NCBI GenBank assembly: GCA_030600745.1 | Contig: JAUVLL010000255.1 | Span: 1 to 5,087 of the forward strand | From: Spirochaetaceae bacterium | Lineage (GTDB): Bacteria; Spirochaetota; Spirochaetia; B11-G9 | Length of the DNA: 5,087 nucleotides | Direction: 5' to 3' | Part shown: positions 1 to 5,087 of the stretch, piece after piece | Position numbering within the stretch: position 1 is the stretch's first letter | Layout: every line of letters begins with the position of its first letter | Notes under the pieces: model-generated | The model's input: the letters and a program-made list of their open reading frames with translations, nothing else | Told to the model about the DNA's origin: nothing | Database searches by the model: none | Program-made: the position numbers and the translations under genes

Positions 1-34
1 TATTAATGCTATCGGGTTATCATTTTCTCTTCCA

Positions 35-50
35 CTATAAACATTTATAG
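35..50. promoter_or_regulatory. Inverted repeat upstream of the deaminase gene, possible operator
   Basis: CTATAAA and its exact reverse complement TTTATAG flank a 2-base CA spacer, 23 bases before the deaminase start codon. The first arm contains TATAAA (36-41), which could serve as a -10 box, but no convincing -35 element lies 16-18 bases upstream. A dyad of this size over a possible promoter could be a repressor site. In AT-rich DNA such a short repeat also arises by chance, so this is a weak call. Confidence 0.25.
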
Positions 51-64
51 GGTTCTTCTAATTT

Positions 65-71
65 GGAGGGG
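65..71 (+). promoter_or_regulatory. Ribosome binding site of the deaminase gene
   Basis: GGAGGGG lies just before the ATG at 74, with about 4 bases between the GGAGG core and the start codon. It supports that ATG as the true start, which also matches the N-terminal length expected for the deaminase fold. Confidence 0.7.
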
Positions 72-73
72 AC

Positions 74-511
74 ATGGACAAATTTTTGGCAGCTGCGTAT
101 GAAGAAGCGGAAAAAGGACTTGATGAAGGGGGTATTCCTATTGGTGCAGTTCTCGTAATTGATGAAGAAATTGTCGGTCGTGGTCATAATCGCAGAGTAC
201 AGAAAGGAAGTCCTATCCTGCATGCAGAAATGGATTGTTTTGAAAATGCAGGAAGGTTGAAGGCAAGTGAATATCAGAGAGCTACTCTGTATTCAACCTT
301 ATCTCCCTGTGATATGTGCAGCGGAGCAGCCTTATTGTATAAGATTCCTAAGGTTGTAGTAGGGGAGAATAAAACATATCAGGGACCGGAGAGTTATCTT
401 CGGGATAGGGGTGTAAAACTGGAAATAGTTGATAGTCCTGAATGTATTGCCATAATGGATAAGTTTATAAAAGAAAAACCCGAATTATGGAACGAGGATA
501 TCGGGGTATAA
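74..511 (+). CDS. Cytosine deaminase, yeast Fcy1-like (CDA/TadA zinc deaminase fold)
   Basis: Predicted to hydrolyse cytosine to uracil and ammonia in the cytoplasm (pyrimidine salvage). The 145-residue protein carries the zinc deaminase motifs: HAE with His50 as zinc ligand and Glu52 as proton shuttle, and PCDMC with Cys79 and Cys82 as the other ligands. Recalled by eye, it resembles yeast Fcy1 along most of its length: GHN near residue 39, QKGS at 43-46, TLSPCDMC at 75-82, VVGEN at 95-99 and the C-terminal WNEDIG at 139-144. The last matches the Fcy1 tail whose Trp152 and Asp155 close the pocket and bind the base; Asn39, Trp139 and Asp142 are kept, while Fcy1 Phe114 aligns with Tyr102. It is unrelated to E. 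coli CodA, an amidohydrolase. TadA or guanine deaminase are less likely because of this tail. Start at 74 is set by the adjacent GGAGGGG. The binding-protein gene begins 80 bases downstream. Confidence 0.85.
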   Translation: MDKFLAAAYEEAEKGLDEGGIPIGAVLVIDEEIVGRGHNRRVQKGSPILHAEMDCFENAGRLKASEYQRATLYSTLSPCDMCSGAALLYKIPKVVVGENKTYQGPESYLRDRGVKLEIVDSPECIAIMDKFIKEKPELWNEDIGV

Positions 512-523
512 TCATGGTGATCC

Positions 524-555
524 CCGTAGGGACAGGTCGCGACCTGTCCCTACGG
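524..555. repeat. Perfect 32-bp GC-rich palindrome, REP-like intergenic element
   Basis: The arm CCGTAGGGACAGGTCG (524-539) is followed directly by its exact reverse complement (540-555), with no spacer or mismatch. It starts 12 bases after the deaminase stop codon and is much richer in G+C than the sequence around it. From each outer end, two bases in, both strands read GTAG (526-529 and the complement of 550-553), the head tetranucleotide typical of REP sequences mobilised by RAYT transposases. Transcribed, it would fold into a very stable hairpin that could protect or attenuate mRNA between deaminase and binding protein. No U-run follows, so it is not a standard intrinsic terminator. Only one copy is in this window, so the repeat family is inferred. 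Confidence 0.75.
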
Positions 556-579
556 ATAATATATTTCACAAAATATTTC

Positions 580-585
580 AGGAGG
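580..585 (+). promoter_or_regulatory. Strong ribosome binding site of the binding-protein gene
   Basis: A full AGGAGG matches the anti-Shine-Dalgarno and sits 6 bases before the ATG at 592. It decides the start of the binding protein against an in-frame ATG at 487 that would overlap the deaminase gene and read through the palindrome. Confidence 0.85.
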
Positions 586-591
586 AAGAGG

Positions 592-1587
592 ATGAAGAAA
601 GTTTTACTGATTGCCTTGGTTGGATTAATGGCAGCATCATTTGCATTTGCAGGTGGAGATGCTGAAGAAGCAGATGGTGCATTTAAAATGGCTGCTATCT
701 TTCAGACATCAATCGAAGAACCATGGGATGGAGCTATTCATGAAGCTGCTTTAAAAGTAGCTGATGAAATGGATATTACCTATGAATTCGCAGAAAATGT
801 AAAAGCTGCAGATTTTGCCAAGGTTGTAAGAGAATATTCAGAACGTGGTTTTAATCTTATTGTCGGGGATGCATTTCTTGCAGGTGAAGAACCAGCTCGT
901 GCTGTAGCAAAAGATTATCCGGATACAGCCTATGCATTTGGTTCAGAATTTGATATACAGGCTCCTAATTTTTCAGTTTTTGATAACTGGATTCACGAAC
1001 CGGCATACCTCAGCGGTATTATTGCCGGTATGATGACTGATACAGATGTTCTTGGTGTTGTTGCTGCAATTCCAATACCTGAAGTAAACAGACTTGTCGG
1101 AGCATTCAAGGCTGGAGCTCTCTCTGTTAATCCAAATGTAAAAGTTAAAGTAGCAATGATCGGCAGCTGGTTTGATCCTCCAAAGGCTAAAGAAGCAGCA
1201 GTTGCAATGATCGAAGCTGGAGCAGACCTTCTCTACGCTGAGAGATTTGGTGTATTTGAAGCAGCAAAAGAAGCCGGAGTTTATGCATTTGGTAATATGT
1301 CTGATCAGAATGCACTCGCACCAGGTGTTGTTTTAACAAGTTGTATCTGGGATATGTATCCAATAATCAAATATAGTGTTGAATCTATACAGAATGGTAC
1401 CTGGAAGGCACAGAATCTTAAAGATTGGTCTATGATGGCTGCCGGCGGATCACGTCTTGCACCTTATCATGGTCTGGAATCAAAAATTCCTGCTGATGTT
1501 AAGACAAAAGTTGCTGAAGTTCAGAAACAGATTCTTGCAGGATCATTTGTTGTTCCTGTAATTGAAACTCCAACAGTTTCTGATTAA
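592..1587 (+). CDS. BMP/PnrA-family periplasmic nucleoside or nucleobase binding protein
   Basis: Substrate-capturing component of the ABC importer encoded downstream. The 331-residue protein begins with a signal peptide: MKK, a hydrophobic core at about 4-16, and a probable signal peptidase I site after FAFA (residue 20), followed by GGDAEE. The only cysteine is Cys251, so there is no lipobox; many BMP proteins (TmpC/PnrA, Borrelia BmpA) are lipoproteins, and this one looks soluble. The mature part follows the BMP pattern of two alpha/beta lobes: AAIFQTSIEEPWDGAIHEA at 34-52 near the ligand cleft, LIVGDAFL at 89-96, EPAYLSGIIAG at 136-146, GAFKAGA at 170-176 and GADLLYAERFG at 210-220. Known family ligands are purine and other nucleosides; some members are reported to bind adenine. 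The ligand here cannot be read from sequence; the deaminase next door makes cytosine or a related base plausible. The start is fixed by AGGAGG and the signal peptide; a terminator follows the gene. Confidence 0.88.
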   Translation: MKKVLLIALVGLMAASFAFAGGDAEEADGAFKMAAIFQTSIEEPWDGAIHEAALKVADEMDITYEFAENVKAADFAKVVREYSERGFNLIVGDAFLAGEEPARAVAKDYPDTAYAFGSEFDIQAPNFSVFDNWIHEPAYLSGIIAGMMTDTDVLGVVAAIPIPEVNRLVGAFKAGALSVNPNVKVKVAMIGSWFDPPKAKEAAVAMIEAGADLLYAERFGVFEAAKEAGVYAFGNMSDQNALAPGVVLTSCIWDMYPIIKYSVESIQNGTWKAQNLKDWSMMAAGGSRLAPYHGLESKIPADVKTKVAEVQKQILAGSFVVPVIETPTVSD

Positions 1588-1605
1588 TTATCTTTAATTT
1601 TGATG

Positions 1606-1644
1606 CCGGTTCCTCTTTGAATAAGGGGAACCGGTTTTGTTTTT
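1606..1644 (+). terminator. Rho-independent terminator after the binding-protein gene
   Basis: Bases 1606-1617 pair with 1623-1634 in a 12-bp stem (core CCGGTTCC/GGAACCGG, one G-U pair) closed by a 5-base loop, followed at once by TTTTGTTTTT. It lies 18 bases after the binding-protein stop and just before the ATPase gene. The likely role is partial termination, so that binding protein is made in excess while some transcripts continue into the ATPase and permease genes. Full termination with a separate downstream promoter is unlikely, as there is almost no room before the ATPase start. Confidence 0.88.
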
Positions 1645-1648
1645 AGTA

Positions 1649-3172
1649 ATGGAGGGTAGGATTCTGGAAAAACAAGCGGTTATCGAGATGCAGGGTGTTA
1701 CCAAGCGCTTTGTCGATGTAATAGCCAATGATAAAGTTGATCTTAGTCTTTTTCCTAAAGAAGTCGTAGGGCTTCTTGGTGAAAACGGAGCTGGTAAGAC
1801 GACACTCATGAATGTTCTATTTGGATATTATAATCTGGATGGTGGTGAAATGCTGATCAATGGAGAGAAGGTTAGCTTCAGTTCTCCCAAAGATGCAATA
1901 AATCACGGGATTGCCATGATCCATCAGCACTTCACCCTTGTTCAGACACAGACAGTTCTTGAGAATGTGATGATTGGAATGGAGGGCAGTTTTTTTCTTG
2001 ATTATAAAAAGGCAAAAGAAAAACTCTCTCGAATAGAAAAAGGGTTTGGATTCCATCTTGATCCTGATGCTGTTGTCTGGACCCTCTCTATTGGTGAACA
2101 GCAGAAGCTTGAAATCTTGAAAGCCCTTTACAGAGACGCTAAAATTTTAATAATGGATGAACCTACTGCAGTTTTAGCTCCTACCGAAACTATCGAACTT
2201 TTTGAGACACTGCGTAATCTGGTTAAAAGTGGACACTCCATAATTTTTATTTCTCACCATTTGCAGGAAGTAATGGAAATTTGTGACAGGGTTGTTGTTT
2301 TAAGAAATGGTAAACGTGTTGCGGAAAGGAAAGTTTCAGAGACCACTATACCTGAACTTGCAAGCCTTATGGTTGGACGGGAACTTCTTGAACGTCTTGA
2401 TAGGGGTAAATTAAAAACAGGTAAAACTATTCTTGAGGCAAAAGATTTAAAGGTTAAAAATAATCGTGGTATTACGGCAGTAGATAACCTTAGCTTTGTT
2501 TTAAGGGAAGGAGAAGTTCTGGGTGTTGCCGGTGTTTCCGGTAATGGACAAACAGAACTGTCAGAGATGCTTTTTGGAGAGGTAAAACCCGAAGAGGGAG
2601 AGATCTATATTTCCAGGAAGAAAGTACCTGGAGGAAGTCCGTCTTCAGTAATAAAAGAAGGTATGGCCAGGATCCCCGAAGATAGAATAAAAACAGGATT
2701 ATTTATGGATCTGTCAGTTAAAGAGAATATGATTCTTGAGAGTCATGTTAAAGAACCTATTTCTAAAAATGGTCTCATAAATATGAAAGAAATTCGTTCT
2801 TTTGCTGATAATTGTATAAATAGTTTCAGTGTAAAAACAGATGGAATGGATGCTCCGGTAAAGAGTCTCTCCGGAGGTAATCTTCAGAAGGTAATTCTCG
2901 CAAGAGAGTTGGCCGGGGATCCTAAGCTTGTTGTTGCATGTCAGCCAACCAGGGGACTGGATGTAGGTGCTATGGAATATGTTCATCAGGCGATGCTTAA
3001 TCAGAAAGAGAATGGAGCAGGTGTACTATTAATTTCAGATGATCTTGATGAGATTTTTTTACTCAGTGACCGGATTATAGTTATGTATGAAGGAAAGATA
3101 ATGGGCGAAGTTAGTGCAGAAGAAGCAGACCGGGATAAAATTGGTCTCTGGATGAGCGGGGTAATATCATGA
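1649..3172 (+). CDS. Double-domain ABC ATPase of a nucleoside/nucleobase importer (YufO/NupA type)
   Basis: Cytoplasmic protein that powers the importer; about 507 residues, normal for fused sugar/nucleoside-type ATPases. The first domain is complete: Walker A GENGAGKT at 44-51, Q-loop Gln93, signature LSIGEQQ at 146-152, Walker B with Asp170 and Glu171, and H-loop His203. The second domain (from about residue 260) is degenerate: GVSGNGQTE at 295-303 replaces Walker A and has no lysine, the Walker B glutamate is Gln432 in ACQPTRGLD, and the H-loop histidine is Asp. It keeps PEDR at 343-346 and the signature LSGGNLQ at 407-413. One active and one degenerate site is usual in the YufO group, so this is not damage. 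The start is uncertain: ATG 1649 has no ribosome site before it, whereas GGAGGG (1651-1656) suits ATT 1661 or CTG 1664; the next ATG (1688) would cut into the first strand. The stop overlaps the next start by 4 bases. Confidence 0.92.
   Translation: MEGRILEKQAVIEMQGVTKRFVDVIANDKVDLSLFPKEVVGLLGENGAGKTTLMNVLFGYYNLDGGEMLINGEKVSFSSPKDAINHGIAMIHQHFTLVQTQTVLENVMIGMEGSFFLDYKKAKEKLSRIEKGFGFHLDPDAVVWTLSIGEQQKLEILKALYRDAKILIMDEPTAVLAPTETIELFETLRNLVKSGHSIIFISHHLQEVMEICDRVVVLRNGKRVAERKVSETTIPELASLMVGRELLERLDRGKLKTGKTILEAKDLKVKNNRGITAVDNLSFVLREGEVLGVAGVSGNGQTELSEMLFGEVKPEEGEIYISRKKVPGGSPSSVIKEGMARIPEDRIKTGLFMDLSVKENMILESHVKEPISKNGLINMKEIRSFADNCINSFSVKTDGMDAPVKSLSGGNLQKVILARELAGDPKLVVACQPTRGLDVGAMEYVHQAMLNQKENGAGVLLISDDLDEIFLLSDRIIVMYEGKIMGEVSAEEADRDKIGLWMSGVIS
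1651..1656 (+). promoter_or_regulatory. Shine-Dalgarno-like GGAGGG near the ATPase start
   Basis: GGAGGG is the only good ribosome site near the start of the ATPase gene, yet it begins on the last base of ATG 1649 and cannot serve that codon. Counted from the GGAGG core, in-frame ATT 1661 is 5 bases and CTG 1664 is 8 bases downstream, both within normal range. Either would give an N-terminus close to that of typical family members, about 502-503 residues in total. Confidence 0.45.
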
Positions 3173-4230
3173 TAGGTATGAGTATAGTAAAACGTAAGCC
3201 ATTACCTGCCTGGGTGATGCTTGTAATTCCAGTTGCAGCAGTATTTGTAACCTTGATAATAACTTCTGTACCAATTCTTATTGCAGGGGGAAATGTATTT
3301 AAGGCCTATGGTGCTTTATTTCAGGGAGCTCTGGGGAGTAAATTTAATTTACTGGAAACTTTTGTAAAAGCCAGCCCTCTGGTTCTTACCGGTTTGGCTG
3401 TAGCATTTGCTTTCAGGGCAAAATTCTGGAATATCGGCGCCGAAGGACAGTTATTTGCAGGAGCAATTATGGCTGCATGGGTAGGAATCTATTTCACATG
3501 GCTTCCAGCATTTCTGGTTATTCCATTTATGATAATATTTGGATTTCTTGGCGGTGGACTATGGGCAACTATTCCTGCATTTCTTAAAACCAAATTAAAA
3601 GTAGATGATGTAGTAACAACTCTCCTTCTTAATTATGTAATTCTCCATATAATGGGAGCTTTGTTGTTTGGTCCTATGCAGATGGAGGGTTCCTCATGGC
3701 CCAGGTCTGCAAGTATAATGGATGCAGCCTTCTATCCAATGCTGATTGCAAGATCCCGATTCCATTTAGGAATTATAATCTCACTTGTTGCTGTTCTGGT
3801 CATATGGTTTATAAATAATAAAACTGTTTTTGGATATCAATCCCGGGGTGTCGGGATAAATCTTAATGCAGCAAAATTCGGTGGAATAAATACAAATATG
3901 GTTATATTAAAAACAGCAATAATTTCCGGTGGACTTGCGGGTCTCGCTGGTGTAGGAGAAGTAGCGGCAATTCATCATCACTTAATGATGGATGTGTCAC
4001 CGGGTTATGGCTATACAGGTATTGTAATAGCCATGCTTGGGAATTTACATCCTATTGGTGTAGCCCTGGCTGCATTCTTTTTCAGTGTTATAAGTGTAGG
4101 TGCCCAGACAATGAGCAGGGTTGCAGGAATTCCAATTTATATTGTTGGAGTCATTGAGGGTGTTGCCCTTATGACTATGCTTATTTTCATCCTTTTAACA
4201 GAATATAAAATACGGTGGACAAAATCATGA
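3169..4230 (+). CDS. ABC importer permease 1 (YufP/NupB type, BPD_transp_2 family)
   Basis: One of two inner-membrane subunits that form the transport channel. The 353-residue protein is very hydrophobic, with clear membrane segments at about 14-38, 68-82, 95-136, 150-168, 198-215, 246-262, 282-312 and 320-344. Conserved family stretches are FWNIGAEGQL at 86-95, and KVDDVVTTLLLNYV at 144-157, which resembles the K-V-(D/N)-x-V-x-T-T-x-x-L-N-Y motif of YufP-like permeases. A charged linker at about 216-245 (YQSRGVGINLNAAKFGG) fits the cytoplasmic loop thought to contact the ATPase. The ATG at 3169 overlaps the ATPase stop as ATGA, which suggests translational coupling; GAGCGGGG lies just upstream. 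An in-frame ATG at 3178 is an alternative that would shorten it by 3 residues. The same ATGA overlap links it to the next permease gene. Confidence 0.9.
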   Translation: MIGMSIVKRKPLPAWVMLVIPVAAVFVTLIITSVPILIAGGNVFKAYGALFQGALGSKFNLLETFVKASPLVLTGLAVAFAFRAKFWNIGAEGQLFAGAIMAAWVGIYFTWLPAFLVIPFMIIFGFLGGGLWATIPAFLKTKLKVDDVVTTLLLNYVILHIMGALLFGPMQMEGSSWPRSASIMDAAFYPMLIARSRFHLGIIISLVAVLVIWFINNKTVFGYQSRGVGINLNAAKFGGINTNMVILKTAIISGGLAGLAGVGEVAAIHHHLMMDVSPGYGYTGIVIAMLGNLHPIGVALAAFFFSVISVGAQTMSRVAGIPIYIVGVIEGVALMTMLIFILLTEYKIRWTKS

Positions 4231-5087
4231 TGAGTGAAATATTTTCTGTAGCGTTTATTACAGGTCTTATTGCAGCTACTCTGCGTATGTCGACACCTAT
4301 TATTCTCGCAACTTTAGGTGAGATAATTACTGAAAGGTCAGGTGTTTTAAATCTTGGTATCGAAGGCACTATGGTTTTTGGTGCTGCTCTGGGTTTTTTA
4401 ACAACCCTTGCTACAGGTAATCTCTGGCTTGGGGTTTTTGTTGCAGCACTTGGAGGAATTGTTCTATCCCTGTTAATGGCTGTATTAGCTGTTTATATGG
4501 GTTTAAGTCAGCATGTTTCGGGGCTTGGTATAACAATATTTGCCAGTGGATTGGCAATGTTTGTTTACAGACTGGTAGTTGGATCTCCTATTGTTCCTCC
4601 GGTTATTACTCCCTTTACTCCTGTTGCAATACCTCTCCTCTCCAAAATACCAGTTCTGGGACCAGGTTTTTTTACCCAGTACAGTCTGACATATATAACC
4701 TGGGCGCTAATTCCTCTTGTTTCTATATTTTTATTTAAAACTAGAGCTGGATTAAGGGTTCGTACTATAGGTCAAAACCCCTTTGCAGCAGATACAGTTG
4801 GTGTCAATGTAAACCTTACCAGAACTCTTTGCCTTGCTGCTGGTGGTGCCTTCTTTGGTGTGGCCGGAGCTTTCCTTACACTTGCCCATCAGAATATGTT
4901 TTTGATCGATGTAATTGGCGGAAGGGGATGGATAGCAATTGCCATGACAATCTTTGGTAACTGGAATCCTGTAATGGGTGCCGTGGGTGCTTTGATGTTT
5001 GGATTTCTTGACGCATTTCAGCTTCGGATGCAGACCCTTGGTGTGGATCTGCCATTTCATAATTTCCTGATGATACCCTACTTAATA
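4227..5087 (+). CDS. ABC importer permease 2 (YufQ/NupC type), 3' end outside the window
   Basis: Second inner-membrane channel subunit, pairing with the permease encoded just upstream. The frame is open from the ATG at 4227 to the last base: 287 residues are visible and no stop is reached. Relatives are usually a little over 300 residues, so probably only the last 20-30 residues are missing. Conserved stretches are ITERSGVLNLGIEGTM at 34-49, the loop RTIGQNPFAADTVGVNV at 179-195, and GGRGWIAIAMTIFGNWNP at 231-248, all characteristic of the YufQ group. Membrane segments lie at about 5-30, 48-62, 66-92, 97-117, 154-170, 199-220, 234-245 and 247-265. The start overlaps the upstream stop as ATGA; a second ATG follows immediately at 4230. 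GGTGG at 4214-4218 is a modest ribosome site, so coupling to upstream translation is likely. Confidence 0.9.
   Translation, partial: MMSEIFSVAFITGLIAATLRMSTPIILATLGEIITERSGVLNLGIEGTMVFGAALGFLTTLATGNLWLGVFVAALGGIVLSLLMAVLAVYMGLSQHVSGLGITIFASGLAMFVYRLVVGSPIVPPVITPFTPVAIPLLSKIPVLGPGFFTQYSLTYITWALIPLVSIFLFKTRAGLRVRTIGQNPFAADTVGVNVNLTRTLCLAAGGAFFGVAGAFLTLAHQNMFLIDVIGGRGWIAIAMTIFGNWNPVMGAVGALMFGFLDAFQLRMQTLGVDLPFHNFLMIPYLI

Noticed and set aside
1..73. A purine-type riboswitch in the leader, as found upstream of some nucleoside transporter genes
   Set aside because: The visible leader is short and does not show the conserved junction sequences or three-stem arrangement; only the small inverted repeat is present.
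507..512. TATAAT matching a consensus -10 box at the end of the deaminase gene
   Set aside because: It overlaps the stop codon, and no sequence resembling TTGACA lies 16-18 bases upstream; in AT-rich DNA the match is probably chance. It would be worth returning to only if a transcript start maps to about 518-522.
524..555. The palindrome as an intrinsic terminator of the deaminase gene
   Set aside because: No run of T follows the hairpin on either strand, so it does not meet the usual pattern, although the hairpin could still affect RNA stability.
487..591. N-terminal extension of the binding protein from an in-frame ATG at 487
   Set aside because: It would overlap the deaminase gene, translate through the palindrome and bury the signal peptide 35 residues inside the protein, whereas ATG 592 has a strong AGGAGG at the right distance.
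2714..2986. Minus-strand open frames here and at 35-223, 1594-1809, 1817-2056, 4187-4369 and 4752-5060
   Set aside because: Five overlap well-supported + strand genes, and the one at 1594-1809 overlaps the terminator and the ATPase gene. None shows a recognisable domain or a credible product; they are antisense shadows.
2540..3060. Missing Walker A lysine, catalytic glutamate and H-loop histidine in the second half of the ATPase
   Set aside because: A degenerate second nucleotide site is normal in the YufO/RbsA-like double ATPases, and the reading frame is intact, so it is not a sign of decay or novelty.

Overview
The window holds one coherent nucleobase/nucleoside uptake and salvage locus, with every gene on the + strand. 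In order: a small zinc-dependent deaminase resembling yeast Fcy1 cytosine deaminase (74-511); a BMP/PnrA-family periplasmic binding protein (592-1587); a double-domain ABC ATPase of the YufO/NupA type (about 1649-3172); an inner-membrane permease of the YufP/NupB type (3169-4230); and a second permease of the YufQ/NupC type (4227 to the window edge, still open at 5087). The last three genes are joined by two 4-base ATGA stop/start overlaps.

Organism: a diderm bacterium is likely, because the binding protein has a type I signal peptide and no lipobox cysteine, which fits a soluble periplasmic protein. The AT-leaning codon use and the signal peptide ending FAFA-GG resemble binding proteins of free-living spirochaetes (Spirochaeta/Treponema relatives). 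This placement is inference from memory of such proteins, and nothing in the window proves it.

Non-coding parts: 1-73 is an upstream leader with a CTATAAA-CA-TTTATAG inverted repeat and a good Shine-Dalgarno. The 80-bp gap 512-591 contains a perfect 32-bp GC-rich palindrome (524-555) whose two ends both read GTAG from outside in, as in REP-type elements, followed by a short direct repeat and a strong Shine-Dalgarno. The gap 1588-1648 contains a textbook Rho-independent terminator (1606-1644). It probably lets the binding protein be made in excess over the ATPase and permeases, which would be reached by read-through.

Working model: the binding protein captures a nucleobase or nucleoside in the periplasm, the two permeases and the ATPase import it, and the deaminase converts cytosine to uracil and ammonia in the cytoplasm. 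The transporter's substrate cannot be read from sequence; cytosine is proposed only from the neighbouring deaminase. I found no undescribed system. The points most worth checking are the eukaryote-like cytosine deaminase next to a BMP transporter, the REP-like palindrome, and the unclear (possibly non-AUG) start of the ATPase gene.
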